64,000 nt of DNA, taken from JBAXTE01 sp037130365 (GTDB taxonomy: Bacteria > Bacteroidota > Bacteroidia > Bacteroidales > WCHB1-69). Under the pieces are notes generated by a model. That model was not told where the DNA came from, searched no databases, and worked only from the letters and a program-made list of their open reading frames with translations. Shown here piece after piece: positions 10,158 through 18,848 of the stretch (positions within the stretch are counted from its first letter, which is position 1; each line of letters starts with the position of its first letter). The stretch covers positions 62,001 to 126,000 of the forward strand of contig JBAXTE010000001.1 of NCBI GenBank assembly GCA_037130365.1, read 5' to 3'. A program made the position numbers and the translations under genes.

Positions 10158-11633
10158 ATGCAAAAATTCACATTATCAATTGATCAAGGGACAACCAATT
10201 GTAGAGCAATACTCTTCGATGCAAATCATCGAGTAATAGATATTGAACAAAAGGAGTTTACTCAATATTTTCCAAAACAGGGATGGGTTGAGCATGATGC
10301 ACTTGAAATTTTTGAAATTCAAACAGCGGTTATTCAAATGCTATTTTCCAGAAATGGAATTAAATCAGATTACATCAAAACCATTGGTATCACAAATCAG
10401 AGAGAAACAATTGTTGCATGGAATAAACGCACAGGTTTGCCGGTTCATAAAGCAATTGTATGGCAAGACACACGAACATCTGAGCGGTGTTTAGACATAA
10501 AACTAGACCCAGATTTGAGTAATTATATTCACAAAACAACCGGTTTAATTGTTGATTCATATTTTTCGGCAAGTAAAATTGAGTGGCTATTAACTTACTG
10601 TGATGAAGCCAAAACCGCGCTCTTAAATAATGAGCTTTTAGTTGGGACCATAGATTCGTGGCTGTTGTGGAAATTTACGGGTGGATTATCTCATTTTACT
10701 GATGTAACTAACGCATCCAGAACGATGCTTTTTGACATTAACACCTTAAAATGGGATGAGAAATTATTGGATTTATTTCACATACCAATTTCAATTTTAC
10801 CCCAAGTAAAACCATCCTCGTTTATGTTTGGAAATACGGATCCGCTTCAATTTAGAAATTGTTGCATTCCTATTACAGGTATTGCGGGCGATCAGCAAGC
10901 ATCCCTTTTTGGACATCAATGTATTTCTCCAGGAATGATTAAGAATACGTATGGTACGGGCTGTTTTATGTTAATGAACACTGGCAATAAACCCATCTTT
11001 TCGAGCAATGGACTTATAACCACTATTGCATGGCAAATCGGCAACGATGTAATATACGCACTCGAAGGATCTGTGTTTATTGCTGGTGCTGCTATTCAGT
11101 GGTTGCGCGATAATTTGGGCATTATTAGACATGCCTCGGAGAGTGAGGAATTAGCCATAAAAGTTCAAGACAATGGGGGCGTATATTTTGTCCCAGCATT
11201 TGCTGGTTTAGGTGCTCCTTATTGGGAAATGAATGCCAGAGGTGCAATCTTTGGACTTACGAGAGCTTCTCAAAAAGAGCATATTGCTCGTGCAGCCTTA
11301 GAGTCGATTGCTTTTCAAACTTTAGATGTAATTGAAGTGATGCGAAGCGACTCAAATCTCGAAATTCCCTCACTTTTTGTGGATGGTGGCGCTTCTGTAA
11401 ACAATTTTTTGATGCAGTTTCAATCGGATATTCTTGGCTTAGACATAGCCCGAAATAACAATTCCGAAATTACTGCTCTAGGAGCCGCCCTTCTGGCAGA
11501 GCGATATTTTGATGAACAAGAATCGAAGTATATCAATCAATACACTAATTTCTCAGCAAAAATCGACTTTATTAAACGAGAAAAACTCAAAAAAGGATGG
11601 CAAAATGCTATAAAAAAAGTTATAGCAAATTAA
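10158..11633 (+). CDS. glpK: Glycerol kinase
   Basis: A 491-residue FGGY-family sugar kinase that phosphorylates glycerol to sn-glycerol 3-phosphate with ATP in the cytosol. The N-terminal phosphate-1 loop SIDQGTTNCRAILFD, the motifs TNQRET, IVWQDTRT, GIAGDQQASLFG, YGTGCFML and the C-terminal VDGGASVNNFLMQ are all present, and the length is normal (E. coli about 502). The open frame extends upstream to a TTG at 10056, but homology begins at MQKFTLSIDQG and a promoter-like element sits inside the extension, so I start at ATG 10158. No glpF or glpD is adjacent, so it appears to be a single-gene unit. Confidence 0.95.
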   Translation: MQKFTLSIDQGTTNCRAILFDANHRVIDIEQKEFTQYFPKQGWVEHDALEIFEIQTAVIQMLFSRNGIKSDYIKTIGITNQRETIVAWNKRTGLPVHKAIVWQDTRTSERCLDIKLDPDLSNYIHKTTGLIVDSYFSASKIEWLLTYCDEAKTALLNNELLVGTIDSWLLWKFTGGLSHFTDVTNASRTMLFDINTLKWDEKLLDLFHIPISILPQVKPSSFMFGNTDPLQFRNCCIPITGIAGDQQASLFGHQCISPGMIKNTYGTGCFMLMNTGNKPIFSSNGLITTIAWQIGNDVIYALEGSVFIAGAAIQWLRDNLGIIRHASESEELAIKVQDNGGVYFVPAFAGLGAPYWEMNARGAIFGLTRASQKEHIARAALESIAFQTLDVIEVMRSDSNLEIPSLFVDGGASVNNFLMQFQSDILGLDIARNNNSEITALGAALLAERYFDEQESKYINQYTNFSAKIDFIKREKLKKGWQNAIKKVIAN

Positions 11634-11793
11634 CACCTGAGACAACCTGATTCTAATTTATTTATTTTTGAATTATCCATAAAACCACGCATTAATAAAG
11701 GATATCAAACTAAAACAAAAATATTTAACTCTTTTTAACTATAATTTAGCATTATAATAGCCAGACTCTATTATCTGTTAATTTTTATTTTAA

Positions 11794-11802
11794 TATATTT
11801 GC
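11794..11802 (+). promoter_or_regulatory. Probable -7 element of the small membrane-protein gene
   Basis: TATATTTGC matches TAnnTTTGC and lies 25 bases before the ATG at 11828. A TCTG about 16 bases upstream may be a weak -33 element. Confidence 0.45.
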
Positions 11803-11827
11803 AGTTATAACTAAAAAATTAAAAATT

Positions 11828-12274
11828 ATGGACTTTCAAACATTTATCAAAAAACCTATTGTAATAGGCAACTTGCTTTTATTAGTATTTTTTGTATTAT
11901 TTCCTTATTTTACATTAAGTATGGGTGGATTTGGAAGCGTTTCCAAAACTGGTTTAGGGCTATTCTTTACAATTTTCGATAAGTTTAGCTTTTTAAATTT
12001 ATTACTGATTTTAGTTCCAGTTGCATGTGGAAACATGTTATTCCAAGCGTGGAAAGGATCTAATTCATTGGTAATGGTTTCAAAAATTGTTCTTTTGGTA
12101 ATTTTGGGGTATCTTTTTTTACAAATTGCATTTTTTGCAGAAAAAAGCTCCATTAAATTTGTAGGAATCGGTTTATGGCTTTCATTAATTATGGCCATTG
12201 CGATGATGTTTGAAACAAAAATCACAGAATTGATTTGTCCAAATAAACCAGACCAAAACAATCCAGTTGATTAA
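11828..12274 (+). CDS. Small polytopic membrane protein, unknown function
   Basis: A 148-residue protein I do not recognise. Four hydrophobic segments are visible: about residues 12-32, 46-68, 82-104 and 112-126, separated by short loops. The tail is short and polar and ends PNKPDQNNPVD. It has no signal peptide cleavage site, cysteine motif or enzyme motif. It has its own promoter-like element and is followed by a strong terminator, so it seems monocistronic. Inner-membrane location is inferred from hydropathy only. Confidence 0.7.
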   Translation: MDFQTFIKKPIVIGNLLLLVFFVLFPYFTLSMGGFGSVSKTGLGLFFTIFDKFSFLNLLLILVPVACGNMLFQAWKGSNSLVMVSKIVLLVILGYLFLQIAFFAEKSSIKFVGIGLWLSLIMAIAMMFETKITELICPNKPDQNNPVD

Positions 12275-12298
12275 TTCTCTTCAAAAAATTTAAATTAA

Positions 12299-12327
12299 AA
12301 GCTACTTTTTTAGGTAGCTTTTTTTAT
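12299..12327 (+). terminator. Rho-independent terminator
   Basis: Perfect 7-base stem AAGCTAC / GTAGCTT around an 8-base loop, followed by a run of Ts, 25 bases after the membrane-protein gene. Confidence 0.85.
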
Positions 12328-12381
12328 TTCAATACTTCGTTAAATTATTTATTTTGCAAACTTACATACTTGTAAAAGCTT

Positions 12382-12487
12382 AATTATCTGCGCTTTGTCT
12401 CACGATAACAATCGTGATCGAGCAGTAGCGAGAACCGAACGTAGCGAGCTCTCCGAAGGAAAATCTCGCTGATAATCAATTATCTGC
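12382..12487. repeat. Palindromic element between 10-base direct repeats
   Basis: The 10-mer AATTATCTGC occurs at 12382-12391 and 12478-12487. Between them are 86 bases that look richer in GC than the surroundings. They contain a perfect hairpin CACGAT-AACA-ATCGTG (12401-12416) and an AGCGAGA / TCTCGCT pair (12427-12433 / 12464-12470). The layout resembles a small inserted mobile repeat, with the direct repeats as target duplication. That origin is inference. The flanking intergenic sequence (12330-12845) otherwise holds only the kamD promoter. Confidence 0.5.
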
Positions 12488-12761
12488 AAAATATTACCGA
12501 AGTTTTATTATTTAATAAAAAAACAAATATAGCTCTGAACAACAAGTGATTTGATGACATCCAAAAATTCTCTTTTAACCTAGATTCTGAATTAAATTAT
12601 TTCAGTTTATAATCGCTTAATTATAAGTTGTTATGAATTGAACTAAAAGTACATACGAGGACAGAAAATAAAAAAAGAATACATCAAAGCGTCACTTTTA
12701 ATTTATTTCATCAATAAACGGGTTACACTTCATTGTATATCTCCTTGAAACTGAATAATAA

Positions 12762-12794
12762 TTTGGAAAATCGACGCAATTTTCGCACTTTTGC
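12762..12794 (+). promoter_or_regulatory. Probable promoter of the lysine operon
   Basis: TTTG at 12762-12765, a 20-base spacer, then CACTTTTGC at 12786-12794, close to the Bacteroidota -33/-7 pattern TTTG / TAnnTTTGC. The kamD ATG is 51 bases further on. Confidence 0.6.
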
Positions 12795-12845
12795 ATGTTC
12801 TATTTGAAGAAACAAAATAATTGAAGATTAATAATATATAGAATT

Positions 12846-14396
12846 ATGCAAACAAGTAAGTTAGGGCTTGATTTTAAAAAAGTTGAAGCAGCAAAACAAG
12901 TTTCTAAAAAAATTGCCGACGACGTTCAAAAGTTCGTAAATGGCTACACCACCGTGGCTGTTGAGCGTACATTATGTCGTTTAATGGGTATTGATGGAGT
13001 TGATGCAAACGAAGTTCCGTTGCCAAATATCGTGGTGGATGAGCTTAAAGAAAAAAATGTATTGGGCCAAGGCGTTTTGTATTACCTCGGAAATGCAATT
13101 ATCGAAACTAGATTAACGCCACAACAGATTGCGGAAAAAATGTCGGTGAATCAACTCGATATTTTGCAACTAAAAATGAATTCTACTGCTGATATTCACA
13201 GAGCGACAGAACCTTATGTAAATGCAAGTGTCCAAAAAATTAAAGCCAATCGTGCGCGTCGAGATAATTTCTTAGCAACTATTGGCGAAGGTTCCAAACC
13301 ATATATATATGTCATAGTTGCCACCGGAAATATTTTTGAAGATGTTGTTCAAGCTCAAGCTGCTGCTCGTCAAGGTGCCGATATTATTGCGGTAATTCGG
13401 ACCACAGGACAAAGTCTTTTAGATTATGTTCCTTATGGAGCCACCACCGAAGGTTTTGGTGGAACTTATGCTACTCAGGAAAACTTCAGAATTATGCGTA
13501 CTGCACTTGATGAAGTAAGTCAGGAAGTGGGACGTTATATCCGTTTGTGTAATTATTGTTCAGGACTTTGTATGCCCGAAATCGCTGTTATGGGCGCACT
13601 CGAAGGCTTAGATGTAATGCTAAATGATGCACTTTATGGCATTCTATTCCGCGATATCAATATGCAACGCACCTTGGTTGATCAATATTTTTCTAGAATT
13701 ATCAATGGTTTTGCAGGAGTAATTATCAATACGGGCGAAGATAATTATTTAACTACAGCCGATGCTTTTGAAGAAGCTCATACTGTTTTGGCTTCCGATT
13801 TAATCAACGAACAACTCGCTTTACTTGCTGGTTTGCCCGAAGAACAAATGGGACTTGGCCACGCTTTTGAAATGCATCCAGATTTAGAAAACGGATTTTT
13901 ATACGAACTTGCTCAAGCTCAAATGACTCGAGAAATCTTCCCAAAAGCTCCTTTGAAATATATGCCTCCAACAAAATTTAAAACTGGCAATATATTCAAA
14001 AGCCAAATTCAGGATGCGTTATTCAACGAAATTTCTATTTGGACTGGTCAGGGAATTCAATTGTTAGGGATGATTACAGAAGCTGTTCATACTCCGTTTA
14101 TGTCAGACCGCTATTTAGCTATCGAAAACGCAAAATATATCTTCAATAACATGAAAAATATTGGCGATGAAGTTGAATATAAACACGATGGAATTATTCA
14201 AAAAAGAGCTCAAAAAGTTTTAGATGATGCAATTGAAACGGTATCAAAAATTGAAAAAGAGGGACTTTTCTCAGCACTAGAAAAAGGAATGTTTGGCGAT
14301 GTAAAACGACCTAAAAATGGAGGAAAAGGACTAGCTGGAGTAGCCGAAAAAGGAGCAAATTATTATAATCCATTTGTCGGAATTATGAAGGGATAA
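12846..14396 (+). CDS. kamD: D-lysine 5,6-aminomutase alpha subunit
   Basis: A 516-residue large subunit of the adenosylcobalamin- and PLP-dependent lysine 5,6-aminomutase. The enzyme moves the terminal amino group of D-lysine or L-beta-lysine to carbon 5 in anaerobic lysine fermentation. The whole length matches the TIM-barrel alpha subunit (start MQTSKLGLDFKKVEAAK; ERTLCRLMGIDGVDANEVPLP; IRTTGQSLLDYVPYG; YCSGLCMPEIAVMGALEG). The usual length is about 516-520. It is the first gene of the operon and has its own promoter. The partner kamE follows after an unusually long 129-base gap that holds a repeat element. Confidence 0.96.
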   Translation: MQTSKLGLDFKKVEAAKQVSKKIADDVQKFVNGYTTVAVERTLCRLMGIDGVDANEVPLPNIVVDELKEKNVLGQGVLYYLGNAIIETRLTPQQIAEKMSVNQLDILQLKMNSTADIHRATEPYVNASVQKIKANRARRDNFLATIGEGSKPYIYVIVATGNIFEDVVQAQAAARQGADIIAVIRTTGQSLLDYVPYGATTEGFGGTYATQENFRIMRTALDEVSQEVGRYIRLCNYCSGLCMPEIAVMGALEGLDVMLNDALYGILFRDINMQRTLVDQYFSRIINGFAGVIINTGEDNYLTTADAFEEAHTVLASDLINEQLALLAGLPEEQMGLGHAFEMHPDLENGFLYELAQAQMTREIFPKAPLKYMPPTKFKTGNIFKSQIQDALFNEISIWTGQGIQLLGMITEAVHTPFMSDRYLAIENAKYIFNNMKNIGDEVEYKHDGIIQKRAQKVLDDAIETVSKIEKEGLFSALEKGMFGDVKRPKNGGKGLAGVAEKGANYYNPFVGIMKG

Positions 14397-14410
14397 TAAA
14401 ATAAATGTTA

Positions 14411-14470
14411 TTTGTCATTCTGAACGAAGTGAAGAATCTGCATCTAAGACAAGAGATGCTTCCTTTGTCA
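14411..14470. repeat. Dispersed-type repeat with hairpin between kamD and kamE
   Basis: The motif GTCATTCTGAACGAAGTGAA is followed by GAATCT and a perfect hairpin GCATCT-AAGACAAG-AGATGC (14440-14459). From memory, GTCATTCTGA-type sequences recur between genes in many Bacteroidota and other genomes; I cannot count copies here. Its position inside an operon, between two subunits of one enzyme, is notable. Confidence 0.55.
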
Positions 14471-14525
14471 GCATTTCAAAACCAGAAATTATATAAAAGC
14501 ACATTAAAAGTAAAAAAATAAAAAT

Positions 14526-15317
14526 ATGAGTGGCGGATTATATTCAATGGAAGGACGAGATTTTGATATTACCCTCGACCTCAAAAAAATAAAGCCTTAC
14601 GGCGACACAATGAATGATGGAAAAACTCAAATCAGTTTTACATTACCTGTTTCTTGCAACGATGAGTCGATTGAAGCAGCAAAATTATTGATGAAAAAAA
14701 TGGGTTTTGAAAATCCTCAGGTGGTTTTTTACAAAGAGCTAACCGAAGGCTTTACCTTTTTTAATTGTTATGGAACTTGCACACATACAATTGATTATAC
14801 CACTATCCATGTTCCTAAAGTTGAATCAACAATTATGGATATGCACGAAACCGACGACTTTATCCGTGAAAACATTGGTCGAAAAATGGTGGTAGTTGGT
14901 GCCAGTACTGGAACCGATGCACATACCGTTGGAATAGATGCAATCATGAACATGAAAGGCTATGCGGGTCACTACGGACTTGAGCGTTACGAGATGATTG
15001 AAGCGTTAAATATGGGAAGTCAGGTGCCAAACGATGAGTTTATTGCAAAAGCAATTGAGATGAAAGCAGATGTACTTTTGGTTTCGCAAACAGTAACTCA
15101 AAAAGATGTACATATTCAAAATCTAACAGAACTTGTAGAAATGCTAGAAGCTGAAGGTCTTCGCGACAAAGTAATTTTAATTTGTGGTGGACCACGTATT
15201 TCGCACGAGTTGGGACAAGAGTTAGGGTATGATGCAGGTTTTAGTATGAATTCGTATGCCGATGACGTAGCTTCGTATGCGGCTCAAGAGTTAGCCAGAA
15301 GAATGAGTAGAAAATAA
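14526..15317 (+). CDS. kamE: D-lysine 5,6-aminomutase beta subunit (B12-binding)
   Basis: A 263-residue small subunit of lysine 5,6-aminomutase. It carries the base-off cobalamin motif DxHxxG as D131-A-H133-T-V-G, with H133 the predicted cobalt ligand, and the PLP-binding lysine K144 in NMKGYAGHYG. Both positions coincide with the numbering known for the Clostridium sticklandii enzyme. The Rossmann-type C-terminal half ends ICGGPRISHELGQELGYDAG, usual for the B12 fold. It starts 129 bases after kamD and is followed 13 bases later by the CoA-transferase gene, so it is part of the operon. Confidence 0.97.
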   Translation: MSGGLYSMEGRDFDITLDLKKIKPYGDTMNDGKTQISFTLPVSCNDESIEAAKLLMKKMGFENPQVVFYKELTEGFTFFNCYGTCTHTIDYTTIHVPKVESTIMDMHETDDFIRENIGRKMVVVGASTGTDAHTVGIDAIMNMKGYAGHYGLERYEMIEALNMGSQVPNDEFIAKAIEMKADVLLVSQTVTQKDVHIQNLTELVEMLEAEGLRDKVILICGGPRISHELGQELGYDAGFSMNSYADDVASYAAQELARRMSRK

Positions 15318-15330
15318 AAATTTCAAAAAT

Positions 15331-15990
15331 ATGGACAAAAAGCAAGTTAGAGAAGTTATTGCAAGACGAATTGCTCTTGAACTTCACGATGGCGATGTAG
15401 TTAATCTAGGAATAGGTTTACCAACATTAGTTCCCGATTATCTTCCTGTAGGAATGAAACTTACGTTGCAATCTGAAAATGGGTTACTAGGAATGGGTCC
15501 AACTCCAGAAGCTGGAACCGAAGATTTAAATCTTACCAATGCTGGTGCTGGTTATATTACAGCGCTTCCAGGTGCTTCATCTTTTGATAGTGCAATGTCG
15601 TTTGCTGTAATTCGTGGTGGGCACGTTGATGTTACAGTGTTGGGCGCTATGCAAGTGGACGAAAAAGGAGACTTAGCAAACTGGATGATTCCAGGCAAAA
15701 AAACCCCAGGAATGGGCGGTGCTATGGATTTATTAGTGGGTGCAAAAAAGGTAATTTTAGCTATGGAACATACTGCCGGTGGTGCACATAAAATATTAAA
15801 AAAATGCACACTTCCGCTCACAGCTGCTGGTCAAGTGAATTTAATTGTAACCGAAATGGGTGTAATGGAGATAACTCCTGAAGGCATTGTTCTTAAAGAG
15901 ATTCATCCTGAATTTACAGTGGAAGAAGTTCAAGCTCAAACCGAAGCAAAATTGATTATTTCTAAAGATTTAGCTCCGATGAAATCGTAA
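15331..15990 (+). CDS. CoA-transferase subunit B (AtoA/ScoB-like)
   Basis: A 219-residue beta subunit of a family I 3-oxoacid CoA-transferase. The catalytic glutamate lies in QSENGLLGMGP (E49), with GIGLPT, AGAGYITALPGASSFDS and KKTPGMGGAMDL also typical. In lysine fermentation a butyryl-CoA:acetoacetate CoA-transferase forms butyrate and acetoacetyl-CoA, which the thiolase two genes on would split. The A subunit (AtoD-like), usually adjacent, is not in this window, so it must be encoded elsewhere for a working enzyme. The gene sits 13 bases after kamE; exact acyl specificity cannot be read from sequence. Confidence 0.9.
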   Translation: MDKKQVREVIARRIALELHDGDVVNLGIGLPTLVPDYLPVGMKLTLQSENGLLGMGPTPEAGTEDLNLTNAGAGYITALPGASSFDSAMSFAVIRGGHVDVTVLGAMQVDEKGDLANWMIPGKKTPGMGGAMDLLVGAKKVILAMEHTAGGAHKILKKCTLPLTAAGQVNLIVTEMGVMEITPEGIVLKEIHPEFTVEEVQAQTEAKLIISKDLAPMKS

Positions 15991-16083
15991 AGCGAAAAAT
16001 TACTTTAATAATAGCTTTTTTCGAGTAACATCATATAGATTTAACAGATTTTCATTGTTCCAAAACAATTTATTGATATAAAA

Positions 16084-16866
16084 ATGGAATTTGAAATTTT
16101 ACCAACTTTACTTTTAAAAGAGTATTGTCAAAACACAGACAATGCTCTTTTGGAAAAATACAAGCAATTGAAAGAGAGTGAATTGTCTATAAGTACATTT
16201 AGTTTCTATACTTCGGTATCTGCTGTGTTTTCCTCAAAAATTGAAGGGGTTGATATCGATTTAGATTCTTATGTGAAACACAAGCGCTTTGGAATTGAAT
16301 ATTTGCCCGATTATACCCAAAAAATTGATGATTTATACAATGCATATTCGTATGCAAAAAATTCTATTTGCAATAAAGAGAACATCGAAATAGCACATCA
16401 ACTAATCACAAAACATATTTTACCTGAAAGTAAACAAGGAAAGATAAGAACGGGAAATATGTTTGTAACCACTTCCGACGGAAGAATTGAATATGTGGCA
16501 ACAGCTCCATCTCAAATAAAATTCGAATTGGAAAAATTTTACAACGATCTCACTTTGCTGATGAATAGCAAACTCACGTTGCAAGAAATCTTTTTTTATG
16601 CATCTTTATTACACTTGGTCTATGTTAAAATTCATCCTTTTGAAGACGGCAATGGAAGAACCTCTCGCTTGATTGAAAAATGGTTTTTGTCCGAAAAAAT
16701 TGGAGAAAAAGCGTGGTTGATACAATCTGAGAAAAATTATTACATCAACCATCATTTGTATTATTCTAATATTAGAAAATTAGGATTGGAATACGAAGAA
16801 TTAGATTATTCAAATGCAATGCCTTTTCTCATGATGCTACCTCAATCATTAAACTTGAATCTGTAA
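16084..16866 (+). CDS. Fic family protein (probable AMPylator, class II)
   Basis: A 260-residue Fic-fold protein. The core motif HPFEDGNGRTSR (H184-R195) is complete, so it should transfer AMP, or less often another nucleotide moiety, to a protein hydroxyl. An N-terminal inhibitory motif S/TxxxEG is present as S50-S-K-I-E54-G55 in the first helical segment, which marks a class II, self-inhibited Fic. The stretch MFVTTSDGRIEYV (about 126-138) fits the target-binding flap. It lies 93 bases after the CoA-transferase gene and 60 bases before the thiolase gene on the same strand. No antitoxin partner is seen, as expected if inhibition is built in. Target unknown. Confidence 0.9.
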   Translation: MEFEILPTLLLKEYCQNTDNALLEKYKQLKESELSISTFSFYTSVSAVFSSKIEGVDIDLDSYVKHKRFGIEYLPDYTQKIDDLYNAYSYAKNSICNKENIEIAHQLITKHILPESKQGKIRTGNMFVTTSDGRIEYVATAPSQIKFELEKFYNDLTLLMNSKLTLQEIFFYASLLHLVYVKIHPFEDGNGRTSRLIEKWFLSEKIGEKAWLIQSEKNYYINHHLYYSNIRKLGLEYEELDYSNAMPFLMMLPQSLNLNL

Positions 16867-16926
16867 AACAGAAATTAGAACTTTAATTATACAACATAGA
16901 AAATTAATAATTTTAAATATACAAAA

Positions 16927-18132
16927 ATGAGCAAAGTTTTTATCGTAGCTGCAAAACGTACAGCAGTTGGAAAATTTAGCGGAACCATCGCCGGAGTAAG
17001 TGCTGCGGAATTAGGTTCTATTGTAATTAAAAACATTTTGGAAGAGACCAAAATCGATCCTGCAAAAATCGATGAAGTGATTGTTGGAAACATTCTTTCC
17101 GCAGGACAAAAGCAAGGTGTTGCTCGTCAGGCTTCGATTAATGGTGGAATTCCGAAAGAAGTGCCAGCATACGGCATCAATATGATATGCGGTAGCGGAA
17201 TGAAATCTATTTTGAATGCTTATAGCAGCATCAAAGCAGGCGAAGCAAACCTCATTATGGCTGGTGGAACAGAATCGATGTCTGGGGCAGCATTTGCGTT
17301 ACCTGCTTCGGTAAGAAATGGCGTTAAAATGGGAGACTTAAAAATGGTCGATACCATGATTTTGGATGGATTAACAGATGCTTTTAGCGATTTACACATG
17401 GGAATTACGGCAGAAAATATTGCTGAAAAATATGGAATCACTCGCGAAGAACAAGATGCATTCTCATACAAATCACAACAAAATGCAGCCAAAGCCATCG
17501 ACGGCGGTAAGTTTAAAGGGGAAATTGTTCCTGTTCAAATCGTAACTAGAAAGGAAACCATCACTTTTGATACCGACGAGTTTGTAAACCGTACTTCTAC
17601 TCCAGAAAAATTGGCTGCACTTCGTCCTGCATTTAAAAAAGATGGAACAGTAACTGCTGGAAATGCTTCTGGAATCAACGATGGAGCTTCATTTGTACTC
17701 GTTGCTTCCGAAGAAGCAGTTAAAGAATTTGGTTTAACACCATTGGTAGAAATCGTTGCGGTTGGCCAAGGCGGTGTTGATCCTTCCATTATGGGAATGG
17801 GACCAGTTCCTGCCATTGGAAATGCACTTCGCAAAGCAAATTTAAAACTTGCCGACATGGGTGTTTTAGAACTTAACGAAGCCTTTGCAGCTCAATCGTT
17901 GGGAGTAATTACACAATTATGTCAAGACCATGGTGTAACCAAAGAGTGGTTTAATGAAGTTTGTAATGTAAATGGTGGAGCCATTGCAATTGGTCATCCT
18001 ATTGGTGCATCTGGAAACCGAATTACCGTAAGCTTAATTCACGAAATGAAACGTTCTGGAAAACAATACGGATTAGCTTCGTTGTGTATTGGTGGAGGTA
18101 TGGGAACAGCGTTAATTTTGAAAAACATCTAA
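16927..18132 (+). CDS. Acetyl-CoA C-acetyltransferase (thiolase)
   Basis: A 401-residue thiolase that cleaves acetoacetyl-CoA to two acetyl-CoA (or the reverse). The acyl-accepting cysteine is C88 in NMICGSGMKS, the catalytic histidine H357 in AIGHPIGASG, and the second cysteine C387 in SLCIGGGMGTA. NEAFAAQ is also present. Length and motifs fit the biosynthetic/degradative acetyl-CoA acetyltransferase (AtoB-like) family. It is the last gene of the lysine operon, followed by a strong terminator, and would complete the conversion of acetoacetyl-CoA from the CoA-transferase step. Confidence 0.95.
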   Translation: MSKVFIVAAKRTAVGKFSGTIAGVSAAELGSIVIKNILEETKIDPAKIDEVIVGNILSAGQKQGVARQASINGGIPKEVPAYGINMICGSGMKSILNAYSSIKAGEANLIMAGGTESMSGAAFALPASVRNGVKMGDLKMVDTMILDGLTDAFSDLHMGITAENIAEKYGITREEQDAFSYKSQQNAAKAIDGGKFKGEIVPVQIVTRKETITFDTDEFVNRTSTPEKLAALRPAFKKDGTVTAGNASGINDGASFVLVASEEAVKEFGLTPLVEIVAVGQGGVDPSIMGMGPVPAIGNALRKANLKLADMGVLELNEAFAAQSLGVITQLCQDHGVTKEWFNEVCNVNGGAIAIGHPIGASGNRITVSLIHEMKRSGKQYGLASLCIGGGMGTALILKNI

Positions 18133-18153
18133 TATTTAATACTTAATTCATAA

Positions 18154-18191
18154 TGAGTCAATTGCTTTATTGCGGTTGACTCAGTTTTTTT
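18154..18191 (+). terminator. Rho-independent terminator of the lysine operon
   Basis: Perfect 8-base stem TGAGTCAA / TTGACTCA with a 14-base loop, then G and seven Ts, 21 bases after the thiolase stop. Confidence 0.9.
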
Positions 18192-18211
18192 ATAAACTGT
18201 ATGAAATTTAT

Positions 18212-18220
18212 TACCTTTGA
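18212..18220 (+). promoter_or_regulatory. Probable -7 element of the lipoprotein gene
   Basis: TACCTTTGA matches TAnnTTTG. It lies between two candidate starts (ATG 18201 and ATG 18240), which supports the second one. Confidence 0.4.
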
Positions 18221-18239
18221 GAAATTTAAAAATAAAGCC

Positions 18240-18839
18240 ATGACATACAAAAGGTATTCATCTAGATTAAATTTTTATTTGTTTTTTGGATTGTTTTTAG
18301 CTATTTATCTCTTTTCTAGTTGCTCTGAAAATAATAACAAGAAGGCTGAAACAGAAATAATTGGTACAGATGCTTCTACAAAAGATACTATAATTAAAGT
18401 TGAAAACAAAACGGTAGAACTTGTTGATAAAAAGCTGAAAAAGGAAAAAGCTCTTTTTGTTAAGCAAGAAAAAAGAAAAGATATTAAAGATTCAGTATAT
18501 ACAATAGATTTTAATGCAGCTGTTTGCGTGGAGGAAAATTGTAAATATTTATTTCAAATACACTCAAAAAAATATCAAAAAAATATTTTAAACTTAAAGA
18601 TTGGTTTTTGGTGTCATGGTAATCATGAATCCTTTGACTATTGTTCGGCTCAACTAAGTAAGGGAATCCTTAAATTAACCTTGTTAAAAGCATGGAAGCC
18701 TGTAAAAGATAAAAATGGAGCTATTACAGTCTGTAAAAATATTTGCCCTTATACATTGATGATAAAAATTAAAGGGTTGAAAAAGATGCCAAAACAAATT
18801 ACTTTAGATGATGAAGTTTTAATAGATAATTCAAAATAG
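18240..18839 (+). CDS. Lipoprotein of unknown function
   Basis: A 199-residue protein with an N-terminal hydrophobic segment and a lipobox-like LFSSC, lipidated cysteine C28, so probably membrane-anchored on the outside. After a lysine-rich linker (about 35-85) comes a compact domain with several cysteines (AVCVEENCKYLF, FWCHGNHESFDYCSAQ, ITVCKNICPYTLM) that may pair. I do not recognise the family. The frame continues upstream to an ATG at 18201, but a promoter-like element sits between and the signal sequence fits the start at 18240. It runs convergent with the thioesterase gene, 9 bases apart. Confidence 0.7.
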   Translation: MTYKRYSSRLNFYLFFGLFLAIYLFSSCSENNNKKAETEIIGTDASTKDTIIKVENKTVELVDKKLKKEKALFVKQEKRKDIKDSVYTIDFNAAVCVEENCKYLFQIHSKKYQKNILNLKIGFWCHGNHESFDYCSAQLSKGILKLTLLKAWKPVKDKNGAITVCKNICPYTLMIKIKGLKKMPKQITLDDEVLIDNSK

Positions 18840-18848
18840 TTAAATTCC

